Below, in pieces: positions 1-8,386 of a DNA stretch of 9,631 nucleotides. The DNA is taken from contig JASBZJ010000068.1 in the NCBI GenBank assembly GCA_029983495.1, forward strand, positions 1-9,631, read 5' to 3'. A program made the position numbers and the translations under genes. Within the stretch, counting starts at the first letter, position 1, and each line of letters starts with the position of its first letter. Source of the stretch: Porphyromonas sp. (GTDB lineage Bacteria > Bacteroidota > Bacteroidia > Bacteroidales > Porphyromonadaceae). The notes under the pieces were generated by a model. The model made no database searches, was not told the origin of the DNA, and saw only the letters and a list, made by a program, of their open reading frames with translations.

Positions 1-780
1 TTGATAAAGGAGCTACATAGTGGACGTATGCCCGAAGGGCTTTTCCCGCTACAAAGCGGGGTAGGCAATATAGCAAATGCAGTTCTTGGAGCATTAGGTC
101 GAAACCCCAAAATGCCACCTTTTGAAGTTTATACTGAAGTTATCCAAGATGCAGTGATTGGCTTAATGGAAGTCGGGAAAGTTAAGTTTGCCAGTGGTTG
201 CTCACTTACCGTTAGTCAGGATGTTTTGGCTCGCATATACGAGAACTGGGATTTCTTTAAAGATAAGCTAATGTTACGCCCACAGGAACTCAGTAACAGC
301 CCCGAAATTGTACGTCGCTTAGGTGTTATTACTATAAATACCGCTCTAGAAGTTGATTTGTGGGGGAATGTTAACTCTACGCACCTATTTGGGAATCGCA
401 TGATGAATGGTATAGGTGGATCGGGTGATTTTACTCGTAATGGATTCCTTTCGATATTTACTTGTCCATCTACAACAAAAGGAGGACTAATAAGTGCTAT
501 TGTACCTATGGTTAGCCATCATGACCACAGCGAGCACTCGGTAAAAATTGTTGTTACCGAACAAGGGGTTGCTGATCTTCGAGGTCTTTCTCCACGCGAA
601 CGTGCTGAGGCAATTATTGAAAATTGCGCTCACCCCGACTACCGACCGCTACTTCGCGAATATTTGGCTCTAGGCAATGCGGGTCAAACACCTCATGATT
701 TATCGCAATGCTTTAACTTTCACCTCGCTTTTAAACAATGTGGTGACATGCGTAAAGCTACATTTACAAAGAATAAATAA
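1..780 (+). CDS. Acetyl-CoA hydrolase/transferase family, succinyl-CoA:acetate CoA-transferase type (5'-truncated)
   Basis: This is the C-terminal 259 codons of a CoA-transferase; family members are about 500 residues, so roughly the first half lies upstream. The TTG at base 1 is simply the window edge, not a believable start. Visible residues 18-30 ([13 protein letters not shown]) and YTEVIQD at 44-50 match the class containing Acetobacter AarC and clostridial Cat1. E46 should be the catalytic glutamate that forms the glutamyl-CoA thioester. The glycine loop GIGGSGDF lies at 137-144, and G140 falls at the spacing from E46 expected for the oxyanion-site glycine. [11 protein letters not shown] (186-196) is the other hallmark. 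The enzyme would act in the cytoplasm, moving CoA between acyl groups such as succinyl-CoA and acetate. The exact acyl pair cannot be fixed from sequence. It lies 29 bases upstream of pckA with no terminator between them, so co-transcription is likely. Confidence 0.93.
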   Translation: MIKELHSGRMPEGLFPLQSGVGNIANAVLGALGRNPKMPPFEVYTEVIQDAVIGLMEVGKVKFASGCSLTVSQDVLARIYENWDFFKDKLMLRPQELSNSPEIVRRLGVITINTALEVDLWGNVNSTHLFGNRMMNGIGGSGDFTRNGFLSIFTCPSTTKGGLISAIVPMVSHHDHSEHSVKIVVTEQGVADLRGLSPRERAEAIIENCAHPDYRPLLREYLALGNAGQTPHDLSQCFNFHLAFKQCGDMRKATFTKNK

Positions 781-809
781 GTGCAAAACAAATAATTAAT
801 GATTATAGA

Positions 810-2423
810 ATGATGAAAACACCCGATTTAACAAAGTACGGTATTACTGGAACTACCGAAATACTCTATAACCCCAGTTACGAAGTTCTTTTCGACGAAG
901 AAATGAAGGAGAACCTCGAAGGTTACGAAAAGGGACAGCTTACCGAATTGGGTGCGGTTAACGTTATGACTGGTGTATATACGGGCCGCTCTCCTAAGGA
1001 TAAGTTTATTGTGATGGACGATACCACACGCAATACGATGTGGTGGACTTCAGATGAATACAAGAACGATAACAAACCCCTTTCGCAGGAATCGTGGAAG
1101 GTACTTAAAAAGCTTGCTATTGATAGCCTCAAAAATAAACGCCTTTTTGTAATGGATACTTTTTGCGGAGCAAACGAAAATACCCGCTTAAAAGTTCGCT
1201 TTATAATGGAAGTGGCTTGGCAAGCTCACTTTGTGAAAAACATGTTCATCCGCCCAACCGAGGAAGAACTTGCAAGTTATGGTGAACCCGATTTTGTAGT
1301 AGTAAATGCTTCGAAAGCTAAGGTAGAAAACTTTAGCGAACTTGGCATTAACAGCGAAACTTGCATTGCATTTAACCTTACGGAAAAGATGCAAATAATA
1401 TTGAACACATGGTATGGAGGTGAAATGAAAAAAGGTATGTTCTCATACATGAACTACCTAAACCCACTTCGTGGTATCGCCTCGATGCACTGTTCGGCAA
1501 ATACAAGCCAAGATGGTAAGGAAACGGCTATTTTCTTTGGTCTTAGCGGTACAGGAAAAACAACCCTTTCAACCGATCCTAAGCGTAAGCTTATTGGCGA
1601 CGACGAACACGGCTGGGACGATGATGGTGTGTTTAACTACGAAGGCGGTTGCTATGCAAAAGTTATAAACCTCTCGAAAGAGAACGAGCCTGATATTTAC
1701 AATGCAATTCGTCGTGATGCTTTACTAGAAAACGTTACTGTTGATAAAGATGGTAAAATAGACTTTACCGATAAGAGTGTAACTGAAAATACACGCGTTT
1801 CGTATCCTATTTACCACATCGATAATATCGTAAAGCCGATTTCGAAAGCTGGTCATGCAAATAAAGTTATCTTCCTTTCGGCAGATGCATTCGGTGTTCT
1901 TCCTCCAGTTTCGATACTCGACCCTGAACAAACCCAGTACTACTTCCTTAGTGGCTTTACAGCCAAACTAGCGGGAACCGAACGTGGTATTACCGAACCT
2001 ACACCCACCTTCTCGGCTTGCTTCGGAGCGGCATTCTTATCGTTACACCCAACAAAGTATGGCGAGGAACTTGTTAAACGTATGAAGGCAAGTGGGGCAA
2101 AGGCCTATTTAGTAAATACAGGGTGGAATGGCACTGGTAAACGTATTTCTATTAAAGATACACGTGGTATTATCGATGCTATTCTTGATGGAAGTATTGA
2201 TAAAGCTCCAACAAAACGCATTCCATACTTCAACTTCGAAGTGCCTACCGAGCTTCCTGGTGTTGATAGCTCAATTTTGGATCCTCGCGATACCTATAAA
2301 GATGCTAAAGAATGGGAAGAAAAGGCTGTCGACTTGGCAAATCGTTTCCAAAAGAACTTCGAAAAGTTCACTACAAACGAAACAGGTAAGGCACTTGTTG
2401 CTGCGGGACCAAAAACGAAGTAA
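810..2423 (+). CDS. pckA: ATP-dependent phosphoenolpyruvate carboxykinase
   Basis: This complete 537-residue cytoplasmic enzyme (EC 4.1.1.49) interconverts oxaloacetate + ATP and PEP + CO2 + ADP. In fermentative Bacteroidota it commonly runs toward oxaloacetate, feeding succinate formation and yielding ATP. All active-site landmarks are present. These are GRSPKDKF (59-66, with substrate-binding R60), EMKKGMFS with the metal-ligand lysine K208, H227, the P-loop GLSGTGKTT (244-252, K250/T251), the kinase-2 motif GDDEHGW (263-269, metal ligand D265), and TENTRVSYP with R329. Residue roles are assigned by analogy to E. coli PckA. Length is normal and the frame is uninterrupted. Two adjacent ATGs (810 and 813) are possible starts; either leaves the YGITGTTE N-terminus intact. 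No Shine-Dalgarno is visible, as usual for this phylum. The gene follows the CoA-transferase closely and ends 39 bases before a strong terminator. Confidence 0.98.
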   Translation: MMKTPDLTKYGITGTTEILYNPSYEVLFDEEMKENLEGYEKGQLTELGAVNVMTGVYTGRSPKDKFIVMDDTTRNTMWWTSDEYKNDNKPLSQESWKVLKKLAIDSLKNKRLFVMDTFCGANENTRLKVRFIMEVAWQAHFVKNMFIRPTEEELASYGEPDFVVVNASKAKVENFSELGINSETCIAFNLTEKMQIILNTWYGGEMKKGMFSYMNYLNPLRGIASMHCSANTSQDGKETAIFFGLSGTGKTTLSTDPKRKLIGDDEHGWDDDGVFNYEGGCYAKVINLSKENEPDIYNAIRRDALLENVTVDKDGKIDFTDKSVTENTRVSYPIYHIDNIVKPISKAGHANKVIFLSADAFGVLPPVSILDPEQTQYYFLSGFTAKLAGTERGITEPTPTFSACFGAAFLSLHPTKYGEELVKRMKASGAKAYLVNTGWNGTGKRISIKDTRGIIDAILDGSIDKAPTKRIPYFNFEVPTELPGVDSSILDPRDTYKDAKEWEEKAVDLANRFQKNFEKFTTNETGKALVAAGPKTK

Positions 2424-2430
2424 TAACAAG

Positions 2431-2445
2431 TCGGTTATGGACCGA
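2431..2445. repeat. Small inverted repeat just after pckA
   Basis: TCGGT (2431-2435) and ACCGA (2441-2445) are perfect 5-base inverted arms around a 5-base loop, starting 8 bases after the pckA stop. It has no T-run, so it is not a terminator on its own. It could be a minor mRNA 3'-end structure or chance. Confidence 0.3.
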
Positions 2446-2462
2446 TACCAATAGCTTTAATC

Positions 2463-2497
2463 AAAAAAAGGGGCTCAGTTAACTGAGTCCTTTTTTT
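2463..2497 (+). terminator. Rho-independent terminator after pckA, symmetrical
   Basis: A7 (2463-2469) is followed by a stem whose inner arms CTCAGTT (2474-2480) and AACTGAG (2481-2487) are perfectly complementary. Outer G-C and G-T pairs (2470-2473 with 2488-2491) extend the stem, and a T-run follows (2491-2497). The innermost TTAA would form the loop. With A-run and T-run on opposite sides, it could also stop transcription coming from the other direction. It separates the pckA unit from the outer-membrane operon. Confidence 0.92.
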
Positions 2498-2517
2498 GCT
2501 ATATATACAGGCGTTTA

Positions 2518-2527
2518 ACTGTAATAC
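2518..2527 (+). promoter_or_regulatory. Copy 1 of a shared 10-base motif upstream of the SusC gene
   Basis: ACTGTAATAC, preceded by TTTA (2514-2517), recurs exactly at 7101-7110, also preceded by TTTAC, upstream of the second lipoprotein gene. Here it lies 36 bases before the proposed -7 box, a suitable place for a regulator site. The function is inferred from recurrence in two intergenic regions only. Confidence 0.35.
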
Positions 2528-2563
2528 CTACTTTTAGCTAGTGTAGCATTACGAGGTTTAAAT

Positions 2564-2571
2564 TAACTTTG
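2564..2571 (+). promoter_or_regulatory. Bacteroidota-type -7 promoter element for the SusC operon
   Basis: TAACTTTG fits the Bacteroidota -7 consensus TAnnTTTG at all six fixed positions. No clear TTTG -33 box is visible at the usual spacing. Instead a short dyad, GCTA-GTG-TAGC, occupies 2537-2547. Transcription would start near 2577, about 20 bases before the ATG at 2596. This argues against the in-frame TTG codons at 2569 and 2572, which would overlap the promoter. Confidence 0.6.
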
Positions 2572-2595
2572 TTGGCGAAAGTTACTTATCTAGTT

Positions 2596-5500
2596 ATGTT
2601 GCGTTCTCTACATCGAACAATTACTCTCCTTCTCTTCATTTTTTCCTTTCTATCTTCGCCTCTTCAATCGTCGCTACTTGCTCAGGTTCAATATACAAGT
2701 AAACTTATCGGAACAGTTTACGACGAAACCAAGCAACCATTACCAGCCGTAACTATCCGTATAAAAGGTACACAGCAAGGTACCACTACCGATAGTAATG
2801 GGATGTTCTGCCTATACAATGTTCCTGTAAATGCTAAGCTTGTTTTTTCGTTTATAGGAAAGAAAAGCAAAACTATTACCTACAAAGGGGAAAAGGAAAT
2901 TGTTATTACATTAAGCGAGGACGAACAAATGCTTTCGGAAGTTACAGTACAGGCCAAAGCCAATATTAACGAAATCGACATAAGGGCAAAAGCGGGTGTA
3001 GTGCAAACCGTAGATATGAAGCGGGTGGAACAAAAGCCTATGATAAACCTCGGGCTTGCTTTACAAGGAGCTTTACCAGGCCTTGTGGTAGCTAATATGG
3101 GCGAGTTGGGCACGCCTCCAGTAATTCGAATTCGTGGTAACTCGTCGCTACGTCGCGGTAACTCAACAAATGCACCTTTATATGTGTTGGATGGACAAAT
3201 AATAACCCCTGAAGCTTTTTATAACTTAAACCCCACCGATATAAAGGATATAAAGGTTTTAAAGAATGCTGCAGCAACCGCCCTTTATGGAGTTCGAGCT
3301 GCTAATGGAGTATTGGAAATTACTTCGCAGCGTGGGGTAACGGGTAGCCCTTCGGTAACCTACAGTATGAACTTTGGTGTTACAACTCGTGGGCGAAGAG
3401 GTATAGCAATGATGCAAACCAATGAAATACTCGAGCTCGAACGTCTATTACGTAACGAGGCTGCACCTGGATATCGTTACAGTGCAGACTATTATAAAAA
3501 GTATTTCCCCACAAGTCCCGATTTAGAACAATTAATTGCCGAGGGGGCTACTAAACTCGATTCTTTACGAAATATCAATACCGATTGGTTTAAAGAACTG
3601 TTGCATACCAACCTATACCAGCAATATAACCTTAGCGTTCGTGGGGGCAACGAAAATACTTCATATTACCTTAGTACGAACTATACCAAACAGGGGGGGC
3701 GAATACCAGGGAATGAAGAATATCGCATGGGGGTTCGTTTAAATCTCGACCAAAAACTTGCCCAATGGGGATACCTTCTTTTAAGTATAAACTCGGGGTT
3801 ATCACATACAAATACACCTGTAGGTACTAGCTTCGACCCGACTTCGCTTATTTACGACCTCAATCCCTATGAAACGCGCAAAGGGAAATTGTATTCCTAC
3901 CCAGGTCAAACTTTTAACGACCTTCTTCATCAATTTAGTGCGGATGGACAAAACAAGGACTTAAATTTATCGTCGAGCGTAAACCTAACCCCTATTGAAG
4001 GGCTAGATTTATCAGCGTCGGCAGGGCTTTCGCTTTTATTGGCTGAACAAACTCAATTTACCCCCGCTACGGCTTATTCTGAAACCCATAGCGGAATACC
4101 TCAAACCGAACGAGGTATATATAGTAAAGGTAAAAACGTTGTTACCAACCTTACCACAAACATACGAGCCACATACCACAAGGTGTTTAACAAGAACCAC
4201 GATGTAACATTCGGAGCCAATACAGACTGGTACTATTATAACCTCGATGGAGTACTGATGCGTGGTTATGGTGTTGGAATATTAAACTCCGCTTCAGCTA
4301 TCAACCAGGCGATCCAAGGCAATCGCCATCCCTATGTGTTCAGCCCTCGCGACCGTAACGCACAAATAGGCATAGGTGTGGTAATGGGCTATACCTACAA
4401 CGAAACTTATGATTTATATGCTACCTGTAAATGGGATGCCTCATCGGTTCTACCTCGCGAAAAACGTTGGAATATGGCATGGGCTGTTGGTGGAGGATGG
4501 ACTCCAACACAATACGCTATTCTAAAAGAGAATAAAATACTCACAAGGCTTAACCTAAAAGCTTCGTATGGTTATACGGCTAATTTAAATGGCATTTCGC
4601 CTTCAGCCACACTGGCTACATTTGCATTCGGCTCTACAGGCTATGAAGGAATTCGTCCTATTGAACTACAAAGCTTATATAACTTGGATCTAAAACCCGA
4701 ACAAACAAAATCAATTGATGTTGGAGCTTCCATTGGGTTCTTTAAATGGGTTTCGCTCGATTGTGGATGGTATATGCGTACTACCGAACAAGCGTTGCTC
4801 GAAGTTCCCATTCCTGCATCAACGGGGTTTACTAGCTTAACTAGGAATATAGGGGTATTACAGAACTCTGGCATCGAAGTTGCTGTTAATATTCAAGTTA
4901 TCGAAACTCCGGATTGGCTGTTATCAATAGGCTCGCATTTTGCCTATAACCGTAACAAAGTTGTTGATCTTTATAATACCGATAGAATATATACTTCCGA
5001 TGATGCCTTAATGCCCGATTATCAAGTGGGGTACCCTTACGATATGTTGTATGGTTCGCATGCGATTGGTATAAACCCACTAACTGGGTACTACACCTTT
5101 TTGCTCCCTAACGGAGAAGAGAAGCAAGCCACTGAAGTAGTTAAACGCGAAGATGTTGTAGCTCTTGGGCATTTAACACCTCCCTGCAATGGGTCGGTTT
5201 CGTTATCGCTTTCGTACAAGGCACTCGAAATTGCTACTGACTTTTACTATACCATCGGTGGTATTCATCCCTTTAGCTATCGTTATGTACGGAACAAGGA
5301 TAATGCCAATAAAAATGCCGTTGCCCACCAAACCGAAAAAATGTGGTTTAATGTTGGCGACGAAGGTAAAGTGTACCCTACTCCGTATTATACATCATCA
5401 ACAGCCGAAGATAATCTTTCGCGCTTTGCAAACTCGCTAACCATTGGCAAAAGCGATTACCTCAAACTTTCGATGTTATCGGTTCGTTATCGCCTATCTC

Positions 5501-5667
5501 CTTCGTGGCTAAGTAAACATATCCCTTATGTTCAGTATGCTAATTTGGCTTTGCAAGCCTCAAATTTATTTACTTGGACAAGCTATAAGGAAAGCGACCC
5601 TGAAAGTGGAACCCTTGCGGGAACTATGCAACCCGTAATTTCGTTTAGTATTAACCTTACTTTTTAA
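2596..5667 (+). CDS. SusC/RagA-family TonB-linked outer-membrane transporter
   Basis: This 1023-residue TonB-dependent transporter would form the outer-membrane barrel that a SusD lipoprotein caps. The ATG at 2596 is chosen over in-frame TTG at 2569, because it begins directly with a basic n-region and hydrophobic core (signal peptide about 1-29, cleavage after SSLLA) and leaves room for the promoter. Domains in order are a carboxypeptidase-regulatory-like beta-sandwich (about 36-107), a possible TonB box EVTVQA (115-120), a plug (about 140-250) with the SusC hallmarks NAPLYVLDG (192-200) and ATALYGVRAANGV (227-239), and a beta-barrel to the C-terminus, which ends in phenylalanine (SINLTF) as outer-membrane barrels do. 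The common VVVGYG segment before the plug is absent. It is the first gene of a probable four-gene operon; the SusD gene follows after 13 bases. The substrate is not readable from the protein, but the neighbourhood suggests peptide rather than glycan. Confidence 0.95.
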   Translation: MLRSLHRTITLLLFIFSFLSSPLQSSLLAQVQYTSKLIGTVYDETKQPLPAVTIRIKGTQQGTTTDSNGMFCLYNVPVNAKLVFSFIGKKSKTITYKGEKEIVITLSEDEQMLSEVTVQAKANINEIDIRAKAGVVQTVDMKRVEQKPMINLGLALQGALPGLVVANMGELGTPPVIRIRGNSSLRRGNSTNAPLYVLDGQIITPEAFYNLNPTDIKDIKVLKNAAATALYGVRAANGVLEITSQRGVTGSPSVTYSMNFGVTTRGRRGIAMMQTNEILELERLLRNEAAPGYRYSADYYKKYFPTSPDLEQLIAEGATKLDSLRNINTDWFKELLHTNLYQQYNLSVRGGNENTSYYLSTNYTKQGGRIPGNEEYRMGVRLNLDQKLAQWGYLLLSINSGLSHTNTPVGTSFDPTSLIYDLNPYETRKGKLYSYPGQTFNDLLHQFSADGQNKDLNLSSSVNLTPIEGLDLSASAGLSLLLAEQTQFTPATAYSETHSGIPQTERGIYSKGKNVVTNLTTNIRATYHKVFNKNHDVTFGANTDWYYYNLDGVLMRGYGVGILNSASAINQAIQGNRHPYVFSPRDRNAQIGIGVVMGYTYNETYDLYATCKWDASSVLPREKRWNMAWAVGGGWTPTQYAILKENKILTRLNLKASYGYTANLNGISPSATLATFAFGSTGYEGIRPIELQSLYNLDLKPEQTKSIDVGASIGFFKWVSLDCGWYMRTTEQALLEVPIPASTGFTSLTRNIGVLQNSGIEVAVNIQVIETPDWLLSIGSHFAYNRNKVVDLYNTDRIYTSDDALMPDYQVGYPYDMLYGSHAIGINPLTGYYTFLLPNGEEKQATEVVKREDVVALGHLTPPCNGSVSLSLSYKALEIATDFYYTIGGIHPFSYRYVRNKDNANKNAVAHQTEKMWFNVGDEGKVYPTPYYTSSTAEDNLSRFANSLTIGKSDYLKLSMLSVRYRLSPSWLSKHIPYVQYANLALQASNLFTWTSYKESDPESGTLAGTMQPVISFSINLTF
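3693..3699 (+). repeat. Seven-G homopolymer inside the SusC gene
   Basis: Seven consecutive G bases encode the Gly-Gly of KQGGR in the barrel domain. A one-base slip would shift the frame and truncate the transporter. The tract is short for classical phase variation, so this is a note on potential only. Confidence 0.5.
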
Positions 5668-5680
5668 CCAATTAGCGTCT

Positions 5681-7075
5681 ATGGTTATATTCCGTTTTGC
5701 CTCTAAGCTGGCTACTGCTATAATAGGTTTAAGCTTGTTCTTTACAAGTTGCGGTCTAAACACACCTCCACCTGATTTATACACCGACCCTGACGCAATA
5801 AACTCGGTATCTTCTGCACGTTCGTTACTAGCGTCGGCCTACGAAAGTTATCCCCATTACGAATATGAACTTTCGGTTCTTGGAACAGATTTTTGCCCTA
5901 CACCCAACGCTGTAAAAAATATCGATCAACTCAATTTTTATCGTTGGCAGGAAAGTACATTAACCCGATTCGCAGAAGAGGCATGGCTTGGTTATTACCA
6001 TACCATTGCCCTTTGTGATGTACTTCTTGAACGTACTGAAAAAGTGCAAAAACATAGCAAAGTCGAAACCGATCAGCTCGAAGCAATTGTTGCCGAAACC
6101 AATACTCTTAGGGCGATGTGTTACTTTAACCTACTTAAGTTATTCGCTCCGGCTTACGACCTTTCGCCCGATGCCGATGGAATTATAATAAAAACTCGCA
6201 TAGGGGTTGAGGAAGCCAAACGAAGCACAGTTCGTACTTGTACCGATTCAATCGAAACCTGGCTTAAGCGAGCTGAACGAATAAATAATACCCCGAAACA
6301 AAATGGATGGTTATCACGTACGGCTACAAAATACTTATTGGCTGAATTAATGCTTTATAAAGGGGAATACACACAAGCCTCCCAATATGCCGAGCAAGTA
6401 TTAGAAGAATCGAAAAAAGAATACTTCAATAAAGATGGTATTCGCTCGCTGTGGAGCGGGTATTCCTCCCCTACCCGAATATTCGCCTTTCATCAGCTTA
6501 CCCCATACTATACAGGAATTGAATACGATGCTAAGGAGGGAGATTACTTTGCCCTTGCTCCAAATGTAATTTGGGCAAATAACGATATTCGGAAAGAGGT
6601 TTATACTCTTAATTGGAGCGAAAAGGATGTAGCCTATTTTCTTTTGGGAAAATACAATGCACAAAACAAAACCGAGGCAAAAAGTTCATACATAGACATG
6701 ATGCGTTACCAGAAAATGATTTTTGTAGCTGCTGAAGCCTATGCACGAACACCCAATAATATAAAAAAAGCTGTTAGCATTGTAAATAGTCTTTTATCCG
6801 AATACCAATGCAACACTTTACCCGAAACGATACAAGAGGAGGCTTTAATTGATGCTATATTAGCGGAAAAACAAAAGGAATTTATTGGAGAAGGAGTAAC
6901 TTACTTTGATTTAAAGCGTATACATAAGTACTCCCTTAAGCGGTGGAGTACCTGGGGTAAAAGCGTACAAAATAATATTGAGCCAAACGATTACCGATGG
7001 ACTTTACCTATACCCCCATCGGAAATGCGTTACAACCATAATATCAGCCAGAACCCCGGCTGGCCTACGAAGTAA
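5681..7075 (+). CDS. SusD/RagB-family surface lipoprotein
   Basis: This is the ligand-capturing partner of the SusC transporter, expected to be lipid-anchored on the outer face of the outer membrane. The 464-residue protein starts with a type II signal peptide whose lipobox FTSC places the lipidated cysteine at C24. The helical, TPR-like SusD core includes AWLGYYHTIALCDVLLER (101-118), TLRAMCYFNLLKLF (142-155) and ELMLYKGEYTQASQYAEQVL (222-241). The C-terminal SusD domain is unmistakable: EKQKEFIGEG (396-405), YFDLKR (408-413), LPIPPSEMRYN (442-452) and QNPGW (457-461). It is on the short side for the family, often 500-600 residues, so ligand-binding loops may be reduced. The gene lies 13 bases after the SusC stop, and the two are surely co-transcribed. 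SusD proteins bind glycans or, as in P. gingivalis RagB, peptides; the sequence alone does not decide. Confidence 0.95.
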   Translation: MVIFRFASKLATAIIGLSLFFTSCGLNTPPPDLYTDPDAINSVSSARSLLASAYESYPHYEYELSVLGTDFCPTPNAVKNIDQLNFYRWQESTLTRFAEEAWLGYYHTIALCDVLLERTEKVQKHSKVETDQLEAIVAETNTLRAMCYFNLLKLFAPAYDLSPDADGIIIKTRIGVEEAKRSTVRTCTDSIETWLKRAERINNTPKQNGWLSRTATKYLLAELMLYKGEYTQASQYAEQVLEESKKEYFNKDGIRSLWSGYSSPTRIFAFHQLTPYYTGIEYDAKEGDYFALAPNVIWANNDIRKEVYTLNWSEKDVAYFLLGKYNAQNKTEAKSSYIDMMRYQKMIFVAAEAYARTPNNIKKAVSIVNSLLSEYQCNTLPETIQEEALIDAILAEKQKEFIGEGVTYFDLKRIHKYSLKRWSTWGKSVQNNIEPNDYRWTLPIPPSEMRYNHNISQNPGWPTK

Positions 7076-7100
7076 CTAAACGAATAATACTATAATTTAC

Positions 7101-7110
7101 ACTGTAATAC
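7101..7110 (+). promoter_or_regulatory. Copy 2 of the shared 10-base motif, before the second lipoprotein gene
   Basis: ACTGTAATAC lies 10 bases upstream of the ATG at 7121 and is identical to 2518-2527. With the preceding bases it forms the short dyad TTAC-ACT-GTAA (7097-7107). It may be an internal regulatory or mRNA site of the operon. No good TAnnTTTG promoter accompanies it. Confidence 0.3.
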
Positions 7111-7120
7111 AAATCTTATT

Positions 7121-8386
7121 ATGCTACAAAACCGTAACTATCAGCTACTACTCATTACGTTAGTAATGGCTATTTTTAGCGCATGTAACAAACCCAAAGT
7201 AGAACCCGAAACAAATAATTACCTACAGTTAAGTGTACAAGGTAGTTCCGATGGCTCGGTATCAATTACCAACGATAATACCACGCCTATTCAATTCGAT
7301 GTGTTGCTAGCCTACACCCCTAAGGAAGATGTAACCCTCAATTTTGTTCTTGTTGGGAACGATAATAACCTTTTACGCCTCGAAGGATGCCCTCTTACAC
7401 TAAAGGCTGGCACAAAAACTGGCAGTTTTAAAGTTGCCATAAATAAGGCAGATGTTATTACCGAAACCCAAACAGTAACCCTTAAAGCCGGCGAATTTAG
7501 CAACCCACATATTGTGTTACAAAAAGAATGGAGTATACATGTAAAACCTAATGTTGAACTACCCGATTTAACTGAGCAACAAAAACAGTTTATCAAAGGA
7601 TACAAGGAAAATTTAGGAATCGACCTATATAGGGTACTTGGTAAGCTAAAAGGGCATGTTACCATTAAATTCCCTTCGGGTGATGAAGCCTTTAATGGTA
7701 ATAGTCTCACCGGCCGAACATTCGATTTTACCAGTTTTGTTACGCTAAGTAACAATGCTACCGCTACTGACCCCATCATAAAAATGGTAACCAATCCCTT
7801 AGGGCTTGATGATTTTTTATTCGAAACACTTCGAAAGGAAACTACCGAGGATGTAAACGAAGCTTGGTACGCCCAACCATACCCCATTGCCATAATGAAG
7901 CTGTTAGGCTATACTCCTACAAGTAAAGGGATCTTTGATGTAACATCAAAGGAAACATTTAATGCAATGCTCGACAATCTTAAGCTCGATAATGGCAAAA
8001 TCGCTTTTATTGGAAAAAAACTCCCCTCTACAAGTAGCGATGAGAGTGATGCCATTATGGCAGTACCGTTTGAGTATAATTACTCCCTTTGGAATAAATT
8101 AGCGAAAATGGACCCCAATACCGTTGTTGAAGTTATTGAAGGCGATGCAAAAACAGGATATGCCCTTAAGGATATCTTACTAAGCGGAGGTAGCCTTGCT
8201 CCACAGGATTATCTTTTTACAAGCAATATCGATAAGGACGAATTCAATAATAATACATTTATAGCACCTAAAGCCATATACGACTTTTCGAAAGGCGAGA
8301 TTTCCTTTCAATTCGGTTTCGACCATACCAATTCAAGCGGATACACCCAAATTTTTGTAACCTACCAAATGCATCCTGCAAAATGA
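7121..8386 (+). CDS. Uncharacterised lipoprotein of a SusCD operon (possibly DUF4929 family)
   Basis: This 421-residue protein has a type II signal peptide (hydrophobic 9-19, lipobox FSAC, lipidated C22), so it should be membrane-anchored, probably on the outer membrane. After a linker, residues about 35-142 alternate polar and hydrophobic strands like an immunoglobulin- or Calx-beta-type sandwich (for example FDVLLAYTPKEDVTLNFVLV, 59-78). Residues about 150-421 form a second domain beginning LTEQQKQFIKGYKENLGIDL (150-169), with no catalytic motif I can recognise. The overall look recalls the DUF4929 family found beside Bacteroidota SusCD genes, but this is from memory and needs a profile search. 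It sits 45 bases after the SusD gene, and its TGA stop overlaps the ATG of the peptidase gene. That suggests linked expression and a role as accessory binding protein of the transporter. A substrate-specific function cannot be claimed. Confidence 0.8.
   Translation: MLQNRNYQLLLITLVMAIFSACNKPKVEPETNNYLQLSVQGSSDGSVSITNDNTTPIQFDVLLAYTPKEDVTLNFVLVGNDNNLLRLEGCPLTLKAGTKTGSFKVAINKADVITETQTVTLKAGEFSNPHIVLQKEWSIHVKPNVELPDLTEQQKQFIKGYKENLGIDLYRVLGKLKGHVTIKFPSGDEAFNGNSLTGRTFDFTSFVTLSNNATATDPIIKMVTNPLGLDDFLFETLRKETTEDVNEAWYAQPYPIAIMKLLGYTPTSKGIFDVTSKETFNAMLDNLKLDNGKIAFIGKKLPSTSSDESDAIMAVPFEYNYSLWNKLAKMDPNTVVEVIEGDAKTGYALKDILLSGGSLAPQDYLFTSNIDKDEFNNNTFIAPKAIYDFSKGEISFQFGFDHTNSSGYTQIFVTYQMHPAK
8383..8386 (+). 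other. ATGA start-stop overlap between lipoprotein and peptidase genes
   Basis: The peptidase ATG (8383-8385) overlaps the lipoprotein TGA (8384-8386). Such overlaps usually mean translational coupling, so the two products are probably made together. The overlap also fixes the peptidase start, since a signal peptide begins there. Confidence 0.85.

Noticed and set aside
759..766. TACATTTA as a -7 box for a pckA-specific promoter
   Set aside because: It misses the conserved final G of TAnnTTTG, lies inside the CoA-transferase coding sequence, and has no visible -33 partner; too weak to list.
2128..2454. 108-codon + strand frame overlapping the end of pckA
   Set aside because: pckA is intact and well conserved through 2423; the overlapping frame shows no recognisable motif and would cover the C-terminal PckA coding sequence.
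2500..2560. Invertible promoter or phase-variation shuffle site upstream of the SusC gene
   Set aside because: I found no pair of long inverted repeats around the promoter and no invertase gene in the window, only short 4- to 5-base dyads.
7312..7893. 193-codon reading frame on the - strand
   Set aside because: It lies wholly inside the lipoprotein gene on the opposite strand, has no domain resemblance and no promoter, and its composition (many Ser/Leu/Val) is what the antisense of this gene would give.
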